A DNA stretch of 64,000 nt from CAZGOM01 sp964542875 (GTDB lineage: Bacteria; Planctomycetota; Phycisphaerae; Phycisphaerales; Phycisphaeraceae), in assembly GCA_964542875.1 (NCBI GenBank), contig CAZIWA010000008.1:13975-77974 (forward strand). The letters run 5' to 3'. Numbering within the stretch: position 1 is the first letter of the stretch; every line of letters begins with the position of its first letter. The position numbers and the translations under genes are program-made. Below are positions 18,718 through 27,828 of this stretch, piece by piece. The notes beneath the pieces were generated by a model, which saw nothing but the letters and a program-made list of their open reading frames with translations, searched no databases and was not told the origin of the DNA.

Positions 18718-21261
18718 TTGCCCTTAATTTTAAGCACAAAAATAAATAAACCCCACTCCAAACCGAATTGGGTGTCTCTTGTTTTTTTAATCTTTTTATC
18801 TTTATCTTTCACATCAACCGCCTTTGCAGACCTCACCCTGGTCTCCACCGGCACGCCCCCCTGCCCCGTCGTTTACGACCCCGCGCCCTCCAAAGCCCTG
18901 GCCAACTGCGCCAAAGACCTGGCCCGCTACCTCACCGTGATCTCAGGCCAGCCATTTAAAGCGCTCCCTCTCAAGCCCGATGCCCCCCTCCCCGACCGTG
19001 CCATTGTCTTGGGCGACCTGCAGGCAACCGGCCTCCCCGTTCTCCCGCGCGATGGCTTCCTCATCCGTGTGGAAGGAAAACGCCTCCGCATCACAGGCGG
19101 CAGCAACACCGGCACCCAGTACGGCGTCTACGGCTTTCTTGAAGATGTGCTCGGCTGCCGCTGGTGGACCCACAACGAAGAGTTCATCCCCAACCGCCCC
19201 GACATCACCCTGCCGAACCTCAATCAAACGCACATCCCCGCCTTCATCCAGCACGACCTCCTCAATCAGGAGGCAATGCTCGCTCCCTATAAGTTCCGTG
19301 TCGAGCGTCAGGGTCAGGACCGCTTCACCGGCTCGCACAACCTCTGCCCCATGCTCAAGCCCTACGCGGAGACAAACCCCAACTTTCTTCCCATGGATGC
19401 CAAGGGCAATCGCAAGTTCAACAACCTCCACATGAACTACACCGACAAGGCAATGCCCGCCGCCCTCAGCGCCGAACTCGAAAAAGAAATCCAGAAAACC
19501 GGCGGAAAAACCGACTACTTCATCTACTTCGCCGGCATGGGGGATTGGTACGGCGGAATGGATCTCTCACCCCAAAGCAAGGAAATCTACACCCAGGAAA
19601 CCTGGACCGATCCCGACGGACGCAAAAAGCCCGGCTACTCCGCCACGCTCCTGCAAATGATCAACCAAACCGCTCAACTCCTTGAAGAAAAGTACCCGGG
19701 CGTCCAGGTGGGCACCTTCGCCTACATGTCGCTCGAGGCCCCGCCCGCCACCATCAAGCCCGCCCCAAACGTCGTCATCCGTGTCCCTCGTCTGCGCCAC
19801 ACCACCGTCCGTTCAGTCAACGAATCGCCGAAAAACGCCAGCTTCCTGCGAAACCTCCAGCGCTGGTGCCAGCTCGCCCCCGGCCGCGTCTATGTCTGGG
19901 AATACGGCGCAAACTACACCACCTTCCTCGCCCCCTTCCCTTGTCTTTACGCCATGGCCGACAACATCAGGACATACAAAAAAATGGGCGTCGCCGGAGT
20001 CATGATCCAGGGCAACTACGTCAGCACAGGCGGAGATCTCGCCGCCGTAAAAAATTACGTCTGGCGAAAACTCCTGTGGAACCCCGAGCTGGACCCCAAA
20101 GCCCTCGTCAGAGAATTTTGCGAAGGCTACTACGGCCCGGCCGCGTCTGAAATGATCAATTACATCGACACCCTTGAAGCCTGTGTCCGCGGCGACACCC
20201 CCAGCGATGCGGACGAGTTCGCCAAGCCCGGCAGCTACCTTACGCCCGCCGCCATTGCCCAGCTCAAAACCATCGCTCGGAAGGCGCGCGCCCTCGTTCC
20301 TGACGAAAAAAGCCCGGAGCACCGCCGCGTCCAGGAAGCCCTCGTCAGCCTCGATGTGCTTGATCTTCTAAAACCCCTCCCCAAAACCGACCCATTCATC
20401 GAGAAGGATGGCAGACTCATCCGCCGCGACATCGGTGAGTATTCCTACGACCGTGTGGTCCAGCTCATCAGCCGTCTGCGCGGTGCCAGCCCCACCGAAT
20501 GGGGCTCGGGAAAGGCCTACCACCTGAACCTCCTTGCAGAGCATGGCGGCCCCGTCGCCTATCTCGCCTCCGGTTCCGCACGCCTGCGTATCGCCCCCGC
20601 CATCAATGGAAAAATCGGCCCCGTCCAGCTCAACCAGAAGAACATCGATCTCTCCATCACCGCCTCCACCAACCACGGCGGCGCACGCACCTACGCATGG
20701 GCCACAGACCCAACTGATCAGAAAGTCACCATCACCGGCGAAGCGGGCATCGCCCTTTTCGGCTCCTCCACCAAGTTCCTGCTCAACCAGCAGATCACCA
20801 CCCACGGCGCATCCGCCACCTTCGACATGCTCATCACCGCGCAGCGCGTGAGTAAAGAGCCCGAGTTCGCCTCCTGCTCTGCCCGTTACGCCACCGCCTA
20901 CGCCGACGCCAAAAACCTCAAGATCGAATCATGGAACAAGACCACCGCTCAGTGGGCCACGGTGGATGCATCATCCCTTCTTGCCAGGGCCAACCCTACA
21001 AAGGGTAAGCCGTCCAAAACCGACCCCATCAAGTTTGAATCCGATGGCAAGATCCGCATCACCGCAAGCACCTGGGCCATCACCGACACCTATCCCCCCC
21101 TCGACGCCAAAGATGAACCCTCCGCACGCCGATTCATAATCGAAGCGGCACCGGGCGCCGGCGCCTTCACTGTCACCGCCGTGGGAAACACCGTCGATAT
21201 CAACAACACCAGCCCAACCGCATGCCTCAAACGGTCAATTCAAATCCAGACCTTTGAATAA
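18718..21261 (+). CDS. Secreted DUF4838 protein (third, divergent copy)
   Basis: An 847-residue DUF4838 protein. The start at TTG 18718 is chosen because it gives a lysine-containing n-region followed by the hydrophobic core SLVFLIFLSLSF and a cleavage site near AFA, with AGGA nine bases ahead; a GTG at 18772 is an alternative. Family features include DGFLIRVEGKRLRITGGSNTG, TQYGVYGFLEDVLGCRWW (typical of the N-terminal glucuronidase-like domain), NLHMNYTD, YFIYFAGMGDWYGG, YVWEYGANYTTF and REFCEGYYGPAA. The C-terminal 250 residues form another beta region that is unlike the CBM9 domains of its two relatives. Expected role: periplasmic hydrolysis of a glucuronosyl-type linkage. It is divergent from, and probably controlled by, the regulator at 17521. 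Confidence 0.85.
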   Translation: MPLILSTKINKPHSKPNWVSLVFLIFLSLSFTSTAFADLTLVSTGTPPCPVVYDPAPSKALANCAKDLARYLTVISGQPFKALPLKPDAPLPDRAIVLGDLQATGLPVLPRDGFLIRVEGKRLRITGGSNTGTQYGVYGFLEDVLGCRWWTHNEEFIPNRPDITLPNLNQTHIPAFIQHDLLNQEAMLAPYKFRVERQGQDRFTGSHNLCPMLKPYAETNPNFLPMDAKGNRKFNNLHMNYTDKAMPAALSAELEKEIQKTGGKTDYFIYFAGMGDWYGGMDLSPQSKEIYTQETWTDPDGRKKPGYSATLLQMINQTAQLLEEKYPGVQVGTFAYMSLEAPPATIKPAPNVVIRVPRLRHTTVRSVNESPKNASFLRNLQRWCQLAPGRVYVWEYGANYTTFLAPFPCLYAMADNIRTYKKMGVAGVMIQGNYVSTGGDLAAVKNYVWRKLLWNPELDPKALVREFCEGYYGPAASEMINYIDTLEACVRGDTPSDADEFAKPGSYLTPAAIAQLKTIARKARALVPDEKSPEHRRVQEALVSLDVLDLLKPLPKTDPFIEKDGRLIRRDIGEYSYDRVVQLISRLRGASPTEWGSGKAYHLNLLAEHGGPVAYLASGSARLRIAPAINGKIGPVQLNQKNIDLSITASTNHGGARTYAWATDPTDQKVTITGEAGIALFGSSTKFLLNQQITTHGASATFDMLITAQRVSKEPEFASCSARYATAYADAKNLKIESWNKTTAQWATVDASSLLARANPTKGKPSKTDPIKFESDGKIRITASTWAITDTYPPLDAKDEPSARRFIIEAAPGAGAFTVTAVGNTVDINNTSPTACLKRSIQIQTFE

Positions 21262-21522
21262 CCCCTCCCCCTCGTTCTGTCCCACTCTCCCTCATGGCAA
21301 ATCATTACCCAAGTTTTTTGCAATACATGCAACCGGCTTAGAAGCTCTTGCATGCGCCTGCCTCCAAGCCGGCCAACCCGTATCAATTCCACTCTACGCT
21401 GCCTCTTTTCCCCTTCATGACCAACGCAACCATATCAAGGCAAGAAACTTCGCATGCCCGCTCCAGGCTAATTGCTCTCACCAAACCCTAGACCCCAGCC
21501 CCTTCTTCCCAACCTTCCCCGT

Positions 21523-22302
21523 CTACAGCGAGTCATCCGGCAATACTGAATAAATCCTGGTATCCGTGTAAACCGTCCCATATCCGACAACGGTCAGGTC
21601 GCTTACGTTCATCCACTTACCAGACCCATCCACTCGAAGGATGTTGATCCCCAGAGTCTCCCGCAGCGTGCCCATGTTGGCCGCGGTGTTGGTCCCGTGA
21701 TTAAACACATACGTGCTGGTCGTGTCATGCACCTGAATCAGCCGATCCTGCATCATCACCTGTGTCCCATGGTTGTTGACCAGCTTCTCATACACCCCTT
21801 TGGTGGTGGTCCAGCCGGTTTTGCGGAAATTGGGATAAACCCTCCGGCCCGGATAGTAGAAATACGTGCTGTACACGATCGGTGTCGCGATCGGGTCGAT
21901 GGTTAATTCCAGGTTTCGGTCGTTCCCCTGAGAGGAGCATTGCCAAACCTTGAAATTCGAAATGTAATCCCGGTAGCTCGTCTTGAGATCCAACCCGTTC
22001 GTTGAGCTTCTGCGAAAGAAAAGGCTTGGCTGATAGCCGCCCTCCAGCGCATTTTCCAGCGGAGGCGGCGGCGGGCTGGCGTCCACCGCATTGCCCCGGT
22101 TGTCGTTGGCATACACATGCGCCGCAGTTCCCGTTTGCCTTAAGTTCCCAAGGCACAGCATCCGCTTGGCCGAGTCTCTCGCATTGCCGATCGCTGGCAC
22201 CACCATGGCCACAAGCACCCCGATCACGGCGATAACGACCACCACCTCCACCAGGGAAAAGCCCATTGCCCGCATTCGCCTTTTGCCATCCATGAAGTTC
22301 AT
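21523..22302 (-). CDS. Pseudopilin-like protein
   Basis: A 259-residue protein with a basic leader (MNFMDGKRRMRAMG) then FSLVEVVVVIAVIGVLVAMV, the prepilin methylation helix, with glutamate at position 5 of the mature form. GGAGG six bases upstream fixes the ATG at 22302; longer in-frame starts would hide the leader. The start follows the TGA of the CehA-like gene by a single base, so the two are translationally coupled. The C-terminal DG motif is altered (LRVDGSGKW rather than TDGHA) and the H-X9 spacing is lost, unlike the other pseudopilins in the window. Probably a surface or periplasmic partner of the upstream protein. The 261 bases between this stop and 21261 hold no recognisable gene. 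Confidence 0.88.
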   Translation of the reverse strand: MNFMDGKRRMRAMGFSLVEVVVVIAVIGVLVAMVVPAIGNARDSAKRMLCLGNLRQTGTAAHVYANDNRGNAVDASPPPPPLENALEGGYQPSLFFRRSSTNGLDLKTSYRDYISNFKVWQCSSQGNDRNLELTIDPIATPIVYSTYFYYPGRRVYPNFRKTGWTTTKGVYEKLVNNHGTQVMMQDRLIQVHDTTSTYVFNHGTNTAANMGTLRETLGINILRVDGSGKWMNVSDLTVVGYGTVYTDTRIYSVLPDDSL

Positions 22303-22303
22303 C

Positions 22304-25300
22304 TCAATCCTCCGCCGGGGTGTTCCCCGGCTTGTCGTTGTCTGCACCGGATTCCTGCATGTCTGGAGCTTGGTTTTCAAGCCAGATATCGGCTGCCCCC
22401 GGCTTGCCGGCAAGGGGTTTCCCCAGCTTTAATTGCACCGCCGCGGTGCGCCGCCCCAGCCCCGCGCTTGACCGTGGCGCCCGTACCACAAACGTCTGAT
22501 GCTTCCCCGTCGGCGTCACTTCAAACGTCAATTGCCCCGCTTCTCCCGGGCCAAGCGTGTAGCTTGACGGCCTCGCCTTCACCGTTGCCGCATCCTGGGG
22601 AATCACCCGCAGGCTCACCGTATCGCTGGTCGCTTTGTCCCCCAGGTTCTGCATCAGTAAGGTCAGTTCCAGCGGCTTGCCCTGCGCCGGAACATCCTTC
22701 CCGGAAAACTTGGCAAACACCCTGTCCAATGTCGGAGAATGCGGCTTAAAGCCATCCCCGTCGATATCGACATACACCGGATTCGTCATCGCGATGTAGC
22801 GCATTGTCTTGGGGGATTCCGCCGCGTCAGGCCGCAGATTCGCTCCCTCTCCCGACGCAATCACAACCACATGCGTGTCCGCATCCAGCGTCAGGGCAAA
22901 GCGTTCTTGAAACCTGACCGGCCCCGGCGTCGTTACGAACCCACCGGCTTGTTTCCCCTGCGCCGCCTCACCTCTGCGGCGCTCCAAGGCCTTCACGTGA
23001 TGCCCGTTGAAAATCACCTGCACCCGATCGATATCGATCCAATCCGGGCACTGCACCTGCACATCCAGCACCACGTTCTTCCCATGCGCTGCAAGATCCT
23101 GCCCCGGCCCGGCGGACGCCCCGCCGGCCGTCGCCGTCACAGCGGCGAACGGGCCATTGGTCATCACCACCTGGCCTCCACGCACCCCCTCAATGATGTT
23201 CTTGGCCGTCAGCTTCGCCGCATCATCCTCCCCGGTACGCACAAAGTTTCGCCACAGCCCCGAGCCGTTGGTGGTATTGCGCGCGTAGTTGTTCACCACG
23301 CCCGTCAGCCTGTACCCCAGGTTAAGCATGCGAAACCAGTCCCGGTTCCGGTCTTTTGCCAACGGCCATTTTTTGCTCTCCCGCTCGTCCAGTTCTGCCA
23401 GCCATTGGTCCATGTCCCGCTGCCCTTTGGGATCCGCGGGGTCGTACTCCGGAAGATCCAGAAAGGCATCCAACGGCTGCAGTTCCACCGCGTCCCACCC
23501 CTTCACCTCCCGCAGCCGTGCATCCCGCAGCACGCTTTCGGTGAACACCTTCCGCTCATCAAACAGCCAGCTCATTCCTTCCAGCCGGCCATCGTTCACC
23601 CAGATTCCCGGCGGCGTCACCTGAATCAACTTCCCGTTCCCCCCGGTCTCCACCACGCGCTCGCGTTGATCAAACACAAAAGGAATATTCCGTAGCCACC
23701 ACACCACAAACACATGCGCCGGCCGCTGTGGGATGCCGCCGTCCTGGTCGCCGGGCACATAGGTCAGGGGAAACGCATTTTGCGCGCCAAAACTCTTGCG
23801 CACCGGTTGAGGCAAATGAATCCCGTCCTCGGTTGCCAGCCACTTTTGCGCATCCAGGGACTTGATCACCCCTTTGTAGCTGTACACGCTTAACGCCTCG
23901 GTCGCCGGCGCAAACTCAACCCCCTCCGCCAGCAGATTCAGCACCCGTCCCGCCGCCGGCGCCAGCGTCCAGAACGTAGACACCGTCGACTTGTTGGCGA
24001 ACTCTGCCGACACCCACCCGGGAGTGCTTACGGAACGTTTGAGTTTCGCCTCCACATCCAGTTTGTCGCCCGCCTTAAGGGTGACTTCCCGAATCACCGC
24101 GTCGTATTCGATGCCCCGCGTGATCACCAAACGGTACGCCCCGGGAGCCAGCTTCGCCACGGCATCACCCGAAACCGGCTGAAGGATGTTCCCCGAACGT
24201 TCCGCGCCAAACGGAGAGAAAAACACCGGCGTCACGGTCTTCCCGACGCCGAAGATTTGAATCTTCGCCGGCAAGCCCCGTCCGCCTTCATCCACAGCCC
24301 TCACATGCAACTGTGCCGCAGGTCCATACTCCTGCGTCACGGCCCCTTCCTGCGCCGCATCCAGAGTGACCACTGCCTCCGCATGCTCCAGTGGCTTGAT
24401 TCGTAATTCAAACGCGCCCTGTGGCAAGCGCATGGCAAGCCGCCCCTTTTCATCGGTTGTGCCCACGCCATACAACGCCTTCTCGCGCCACGCCTCCACC
24501 CTGGCCATTTCCACCGGCTCGCCCGCTGAAAGAACCGTCAATGCAATCGGCCGATTCTTAACGCCGTCTACCTGGTCCAGCTTTTCACGTGCTTCAAAAA
24601 CATTGCGCCCTGGAAACAGTCTCCAGCGCACCTGCCGCTTCTCGCCTGCTTGCAGCACCGCCGCCTCACCTTTGCCCTGCCCAAACAAAAAGTCCAGTCG
24701 ATAGGTCCTCGTCGGCGGCACCACCGCATTGCCCACACCCGGATCACACGCCACCACGTACGCCTGGCCAAACCATGGATCGTAAATCCATCCCACCTGT
24801 GAATTCTTATCGAACTTGTACTCCGCATGCGCACTGGCGCCCATTTTCACCGGCCCGGAGCTGATCGCCCCTGCGATTGCGTTGGCCGGAAATGTGAAAG
24901 GCTTGTCCCGGTTGTTCTCCAGATTCGCCTCCACCAGCAGATACGGCCACCCATCCTCCAGGATGTAGCGCACGTCCTTCACCGGATACGGGTATGGCAG
25001 CACAAGCTCAACGCGTTTCCCGCTTCGGGGCTCCCGCCCCGGCAATTTATGTTGATCCTTCGCGAAGGTGAATCTGTGCTGCATATCTGCTTCCGGCACC
25101 ACCCCCGATGGAACCGCCAGCATGAACGCCGGATCGAAATACCCCAGCAGATCATTGGGCGTTTCACGTGTCGTCAGGTCGATCAGGCGCCCCAGCATAT
25201 AGCTGCCTTTGCGGCCCCCGGAACGGCCGTAGTGCAATGTCGGATCGGAAACCGCCGCCGTCACCTGGCCGTTGCGCAGCACATAGTCGCCCCACACCGC

Positions 25301-25534
25301 ATCGGCCTCTTTGCCTTGCGGCGCATACTCGCCAAAGTTCTCCGGCGACAGCGTCACCAGGTCCGCCGCATGCGCGCTGTGATGGCTTGCCGAAGCCCAG
25401 ACAGCCACCGCGCCCGTCGCCAGCATCGCAAGCGCACGGCCCGCCACGCGAATCATCCACGCAGCACCCATCGCACCTGGGAGGGCGCCGCAGACATCAC
25501 TCTTGCATCTTCCGGCCTTCTTCATGTTTCGCAT
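22304..25534 (-). CDS. CehA/McbA-like protein with lost metal-ligand motifs (pseudoenzyme)
   Basis: A 1076-residue exported protein whose layout follows large planctomycete CehA/McbA-type PHP metallohydrolases: beta-rich N-terminal half, PHP-like region from about residue 505, the family C-terminal block around TTNGSGLWRNFVRTGEDD and GGQVVMTNGPF, then a CARDB-like sandwich at about 950-1050. The three places where the family carries metal ligands are changed: the usual DFHxHS is EFANKS (511-516), the usual TEHN is TEAL (545-548), and the usual VNHP is VTPP (639-642). The framework around them is kept (LLAEGVEFAP, QNAFPL, DQDGG), so this looks like a binding or structural protein rather than an enzyme. 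The true start may be a downstream methionine (residue 22 or 27) that begins the signal peptide. Confidence 0.8.
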   Translation of the reverse strand: MRNMKKAGRCKSDVCGALPGAMGAAWMIRVAGRALAMLATGAVAVWASASHHSAHAADLVTLSPENFGEYAPQGKEADAVWGDYVLRNGQVTAAVSDPTLHYGRSGGRKGSYMLGRLIDLTTRETPNDLLGYFDPAFMLAVPSGVVPEADMQHRFTFAKDQHKLPGREPRSGKRVELVLPYPYPVKDVRYILEDGWPYLLVEANLENNRDKPFTFPANAIAGAISSGPVKMGASAHAEYKFDKNSQVGWIYDPWFGQAYVVACDPGVGNAVVPPTRTYRLDFLFGQGKGEAAVLQAGEKRQVRWRLFPGRNVFEAREKLDQVDGVKNRPIALTVLSAGEPVEMARVEAWREKALYGVGTTDEKGRLAMRLPQGAFELRIKPLEHAEAVVTLDAAQEGAVTQEYGPAAQLHVRAVDEGGRGLPAKIQIFGVGKTVTPVFFSPFGAERSGNILQPVSGDAVAKLAPGAYRLVITRGIEYDAVIREVTLKAGDKLDVEAKLKRSVSTPGWVSAEFANKSTVSTFWTLAPAAGRVLNLLAEGVEFAPATEALSVYSYKGVIKSLDAQKWLATEDGIHLPQPVRKSFGAQNAFPLTYVPGDQDGGIPQRPAHVFVVWWLRNIPFVFDQRERVVETGGNGKLIQVTPPGIWVNDGRLEGMSWLFDERKVFTESVLRDARLREVKGWDAVELQPLDAFLDLPEYDPADPKGQRDMDQWLAELDERESKKWPLAKDRNRDWFRMLNLGYRLTGVVNNYARNTTNGSGLWRNFVRTGEDDAAKLTAKNIIEGVRGGQVVMTNGPFAAVTATAGGASAGPGQDLAAHGKNVVLDVQVQCPDWIDIDRVQVIFNGHHVKALERRRGEAAQGKQAGGFVTTPGPVRFQERFALTLDADTHVVVIASGEGANLRPDAAESPKTMRYIAMTNPVYVDIDGDGFKPHSPTLDRVFAKFSGKDVPAQGKPLELTLLMQNLGDKATSDTVSLRVIPQDAATVKARPSSYTLGPGEAGQLTFEVTPTGKHQTFVVRAPRSSAGLGRRTAAVQLKLGKPLAGKPGAADIWLENQAPDMQESGADNDKPGNTPAED

Positions 25535-25580
25535 TATTACACATCTGATTCGATTTTCAATTTAATTATTAAGATTATTT

Positions 25581-25600
25581 GTTTTGATAACACATCAAAC
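25581..25600. promoter_or_regulatory. Inverted repeat in the CehA-like/dehydrogenase divergent region
   Basis: GTTTTGAT-AACAC-ATCAAAC forms an inverted repeat (TTGAT N5 ATCAA core) inside the 140-base AT-rich region between the divergent genes at 25534 and 25675. Candidate operator or promoter element; its regulator is unknown, and no regulator gene lies in this locus. Confidence 0.35.
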
Positions 25601-25674
25601 ATCGATTATCTTCCCTCCCCACGCGGAAAAGCCGAGACCCGCCCCCTTCGCAAAACCCCTCAAAAGGCAACCCA

Positions 25675-27720
25675 ATGGCAACCTCTCAGGTCTTCAAAAC
25701 AAAAAAACGTATCAAGCTCGGCATCTGGGGCCTCGGCCGCGGCATGGCCTTCTTCAAAGCCTGCAATGCCCTCAACATCGACATCGTCGCAGGTTGCGAC
25801 TTGCACCCCCACATCCGCCGGAATTTCGCCCAAAACGTCCCCAATGCCTACGTCACCGACAATGTGGACCAATTCCTCGCTCAGGGCTTTGATGCAGTCC
25901 TGCTGGCCACCTACTGCCACACTCACGCCGACGACGCCATCAAATGCTTAAACGCCGGCAAACATGTCCTCTCCGAAGTCACGGCTTTCCACACCCCCGC
26001 TGAAGGCGTCCGCCTCGTTGAAGCCGTGGAGCGCTCCCGTCGCGTCTATCAGCTTGCCGAAAACTACCCCTACAGCCGTGAAAACATGTGGCTCGCCCAC
26101 AAATGGAAACAAGGCCTTTTCGGCGAACTCATGTACGCGGAATTTGAATACGTCCACGAATGCCGAAAGCTCGCCTACACCTACGGCGGCGGCAGGCCCG
26201 TCGAACCCGGCAACCAGGCCCACCCCTGGCGCTCATGGCTCAACCTCCACTACTACAACACCCACTCCCTGGGTCCGCTCATGCACATCACAGGCCTGCG
26301 CCCCACCCGCGTCACCGCCCTCCCCAGCCCCGTCACCCTCGCCGGCTTCCCCATGGACCGCGCCTCCTCCGCGCGCGGCGGCGTCACCCCCTGCCTCATC
26401 AACATGTCCAACGGCGGCATCGTCCGAAACCTCATGGGCGCCACCACAAACGACACACACTCCCAGCGCATCTGGGGCACCCTCGGCGCCGCCGAAAGCC
26501 ACGGCGACGGCCTGCACGTCCGCCTCGGCGCGTCTGGCCAATCCCCCAAACACAAAATCATCGCCCGCTGGGACACACTCGGCGACCTCGCCTCAAACTC
26601 CGGTCACGCCGGCGGAGACTTCTGGGTCCTCTATTACTTCGCCCGCCAGATCCTCGAAGGCACCCCCGGCCCCTTCGATATCTACACCGCCGCCGACTGC
26701 ACCCTGCAGGGCATCCTCGCCTATCGCTCCGCACTTCAAAACGCAAAACCCTACGACATCCCCGACTTCCGCGACCCCAAACAACGCGACCCCTGGCGCA
26801 ACGATCACCTCGCCCAGGAGCGCTTCGACCATGTCAACGGCCTGTTCCCCGCCGATGCAGACCCTTCCGTCACACTCTCCTTCACGGCCACCATGAAAGA
26901 CCTCATCCATCTCACCACCACCTACCGCGCCTGGCGGGATTGGTCCCTCGTCGCCACCGACATGAGCGACCCAAACGCCGCCCTCCCCCTCGCCGACAAG
27001 CTCATCGCCTCTCTTGCGCAGCTTCAATCAACCCAGAAACACGCCCGCCGCATCGCCGACCTCAACCCCGGTTCCACCGGCGCGCGTGTCCTCAACGAAA
27101 TGCTCACCCTCGGCGATGAATCCCTCGTCTCTTCACCCGGCTTTTCATCCCGCCTGCGCGCCCAGCGCGCCAAGCTCCTCAAAGCCATTCAAAAAGCCCT
27201 CGCCGCCCGTACCGCACCAGATCATGATTCCCTTCGTTGGTCCACCCCATACTTTGATAAAGCCCAGGTCTCTCCCCTTTTCGCCAAACCCTCCGCAGGC
27301 CTCAAGGCGGTCAAACCCACTTCCCTCTCCGCCGATATCCCCTGGGCGCTCCTTTCCGCCCATCCGGACGCTCGCGGTTTTCTCAAACTCAAAAGCCACT
27401 TTGCAGACAAGGAAGGGTTCGCCTACATCGCCTTCCGCATCAACGCCTCCCAAACCGCCGCATATGACCTCTGGCTCGGCCATGATGGCGGCGTCCACGT
27501 CTGGGTTAACGCCAAATCCGTCCACCTGGACCCCGCATTAAAAAATCCCTCCGCCCCCGACCGCACGCAAATCCCCATCAAGCTCAAGCGTGGCATCAAT
27601 GAACTCATCATCGCCTTTGATACGGACGCCGGCCGCGGCTGGGGCATCTTCGCCCGCATCGCCATACCCAAGGCCCATCGCACCCCATCCCACGCCCCTG
27701 CGCTCCCAACGCTCCTTTAG
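25675..27720 (+). CDS. Gfo/Idh/MocA-type oxidoreductase with a C-terminal beta-sandwich extension
   Basis: A 681-residue protein, nearly double the usual family length. Residues 1-390 are a Gfo/Idh fold: GIWGLGRGM nucleotide site, then the substrate domain (NLHYYNTHSLGPLMHITG). The usual EKP is replaced by SEVTAF at 100-105, so the canonical catalytic lysine is absent. Residues about 400-560 are helical linker. Residues about 575-670 (GFAYIAFRINASQ, LWLGHDGGVHVWVNAKSVH, LKRGINELIIAFDTDAGRGWGIFARI) match the jelly-roll sandwich often found at the ends of planctomycete exported glycan proteins. No signal peptide is visible. AAGG eight bases ahead supports the ATG. Divergent from the CehA-like gene. 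Function unknown. Confidence 0.85.
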   Translation: MATSQVFKTKKRIKLGIWGLGRGMAFFKACNALNIDIVAGCDLHPHIRRNFAQNVPNAYVTDNVDQFLAQGFDAVLLATYCHTHADDAIKCLNAGKHVLSEVTAFHTPAEGVRLVEAVERSRRVYQLAENYPYSRENMWLAHKWKQGLFGELMYAEFEYVHECRKLAYTYGGGRPVEPGNQAHPWRSWLNLHYYNTHSLGPLMHITGLRPTRVTALPSPVTLAGFPMDRASSARGGVTPCLINMSNGGIVRNLMGATTNDTHSQRIWGTLGAAESHGDGLHVRLGASGQSPKHKIIARWDTLGDLASNSGHAGGDFWVLYYFARQILEGTPGPFDIYTAADCTLQGILAYRSALQNAKPYDIPDFRDPKQRDPWRNDHLAQERFDHVNGLFPADADPSVTLSFTATMKDLIHLTTTYRAWRDWSLVATDMSDPNAALPLADKLIASLAQLQSTQKHARRIADLNPGSTGARVLNEMLTLGDESLVSSPGFSSRLRAQRAKLLKAIQKALAARTAPDHDSLRWSTPYFDKAQVSPLFAKPSAGLKAVKPTSLSADIPWALLSAHPDARGFLKLKSHFADKEGFAYIAFRINASQTAAYDLWLGHDGGVHVWVNAKSVHLDPALKNPSAPDRTQIPIKLKRGINELIIAFDTDAGRGWGIFARIAIPKAHRTPSHAPALPTLL

Positions 27721-27828
27721 ACCGGCGCCATCTCTTTCTTTGCCCCGACCTGGGTTTAAACAAGTCCTCAGACGGCACCGGGGGTTAAGCGCGTGCGCTC
27801 GCTGCCCCCATCAACCAAGGACCCCGCC

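Noticed and set aside
21254..21553. Plus-strand frame of 99 codons after the third DUF4838 gene
   Set aside because: Overlaps the preceding stop region and the end of the opposite pseudopilin gene, has no ribosome-binding site and no recognisable domain; treated as non-coding.
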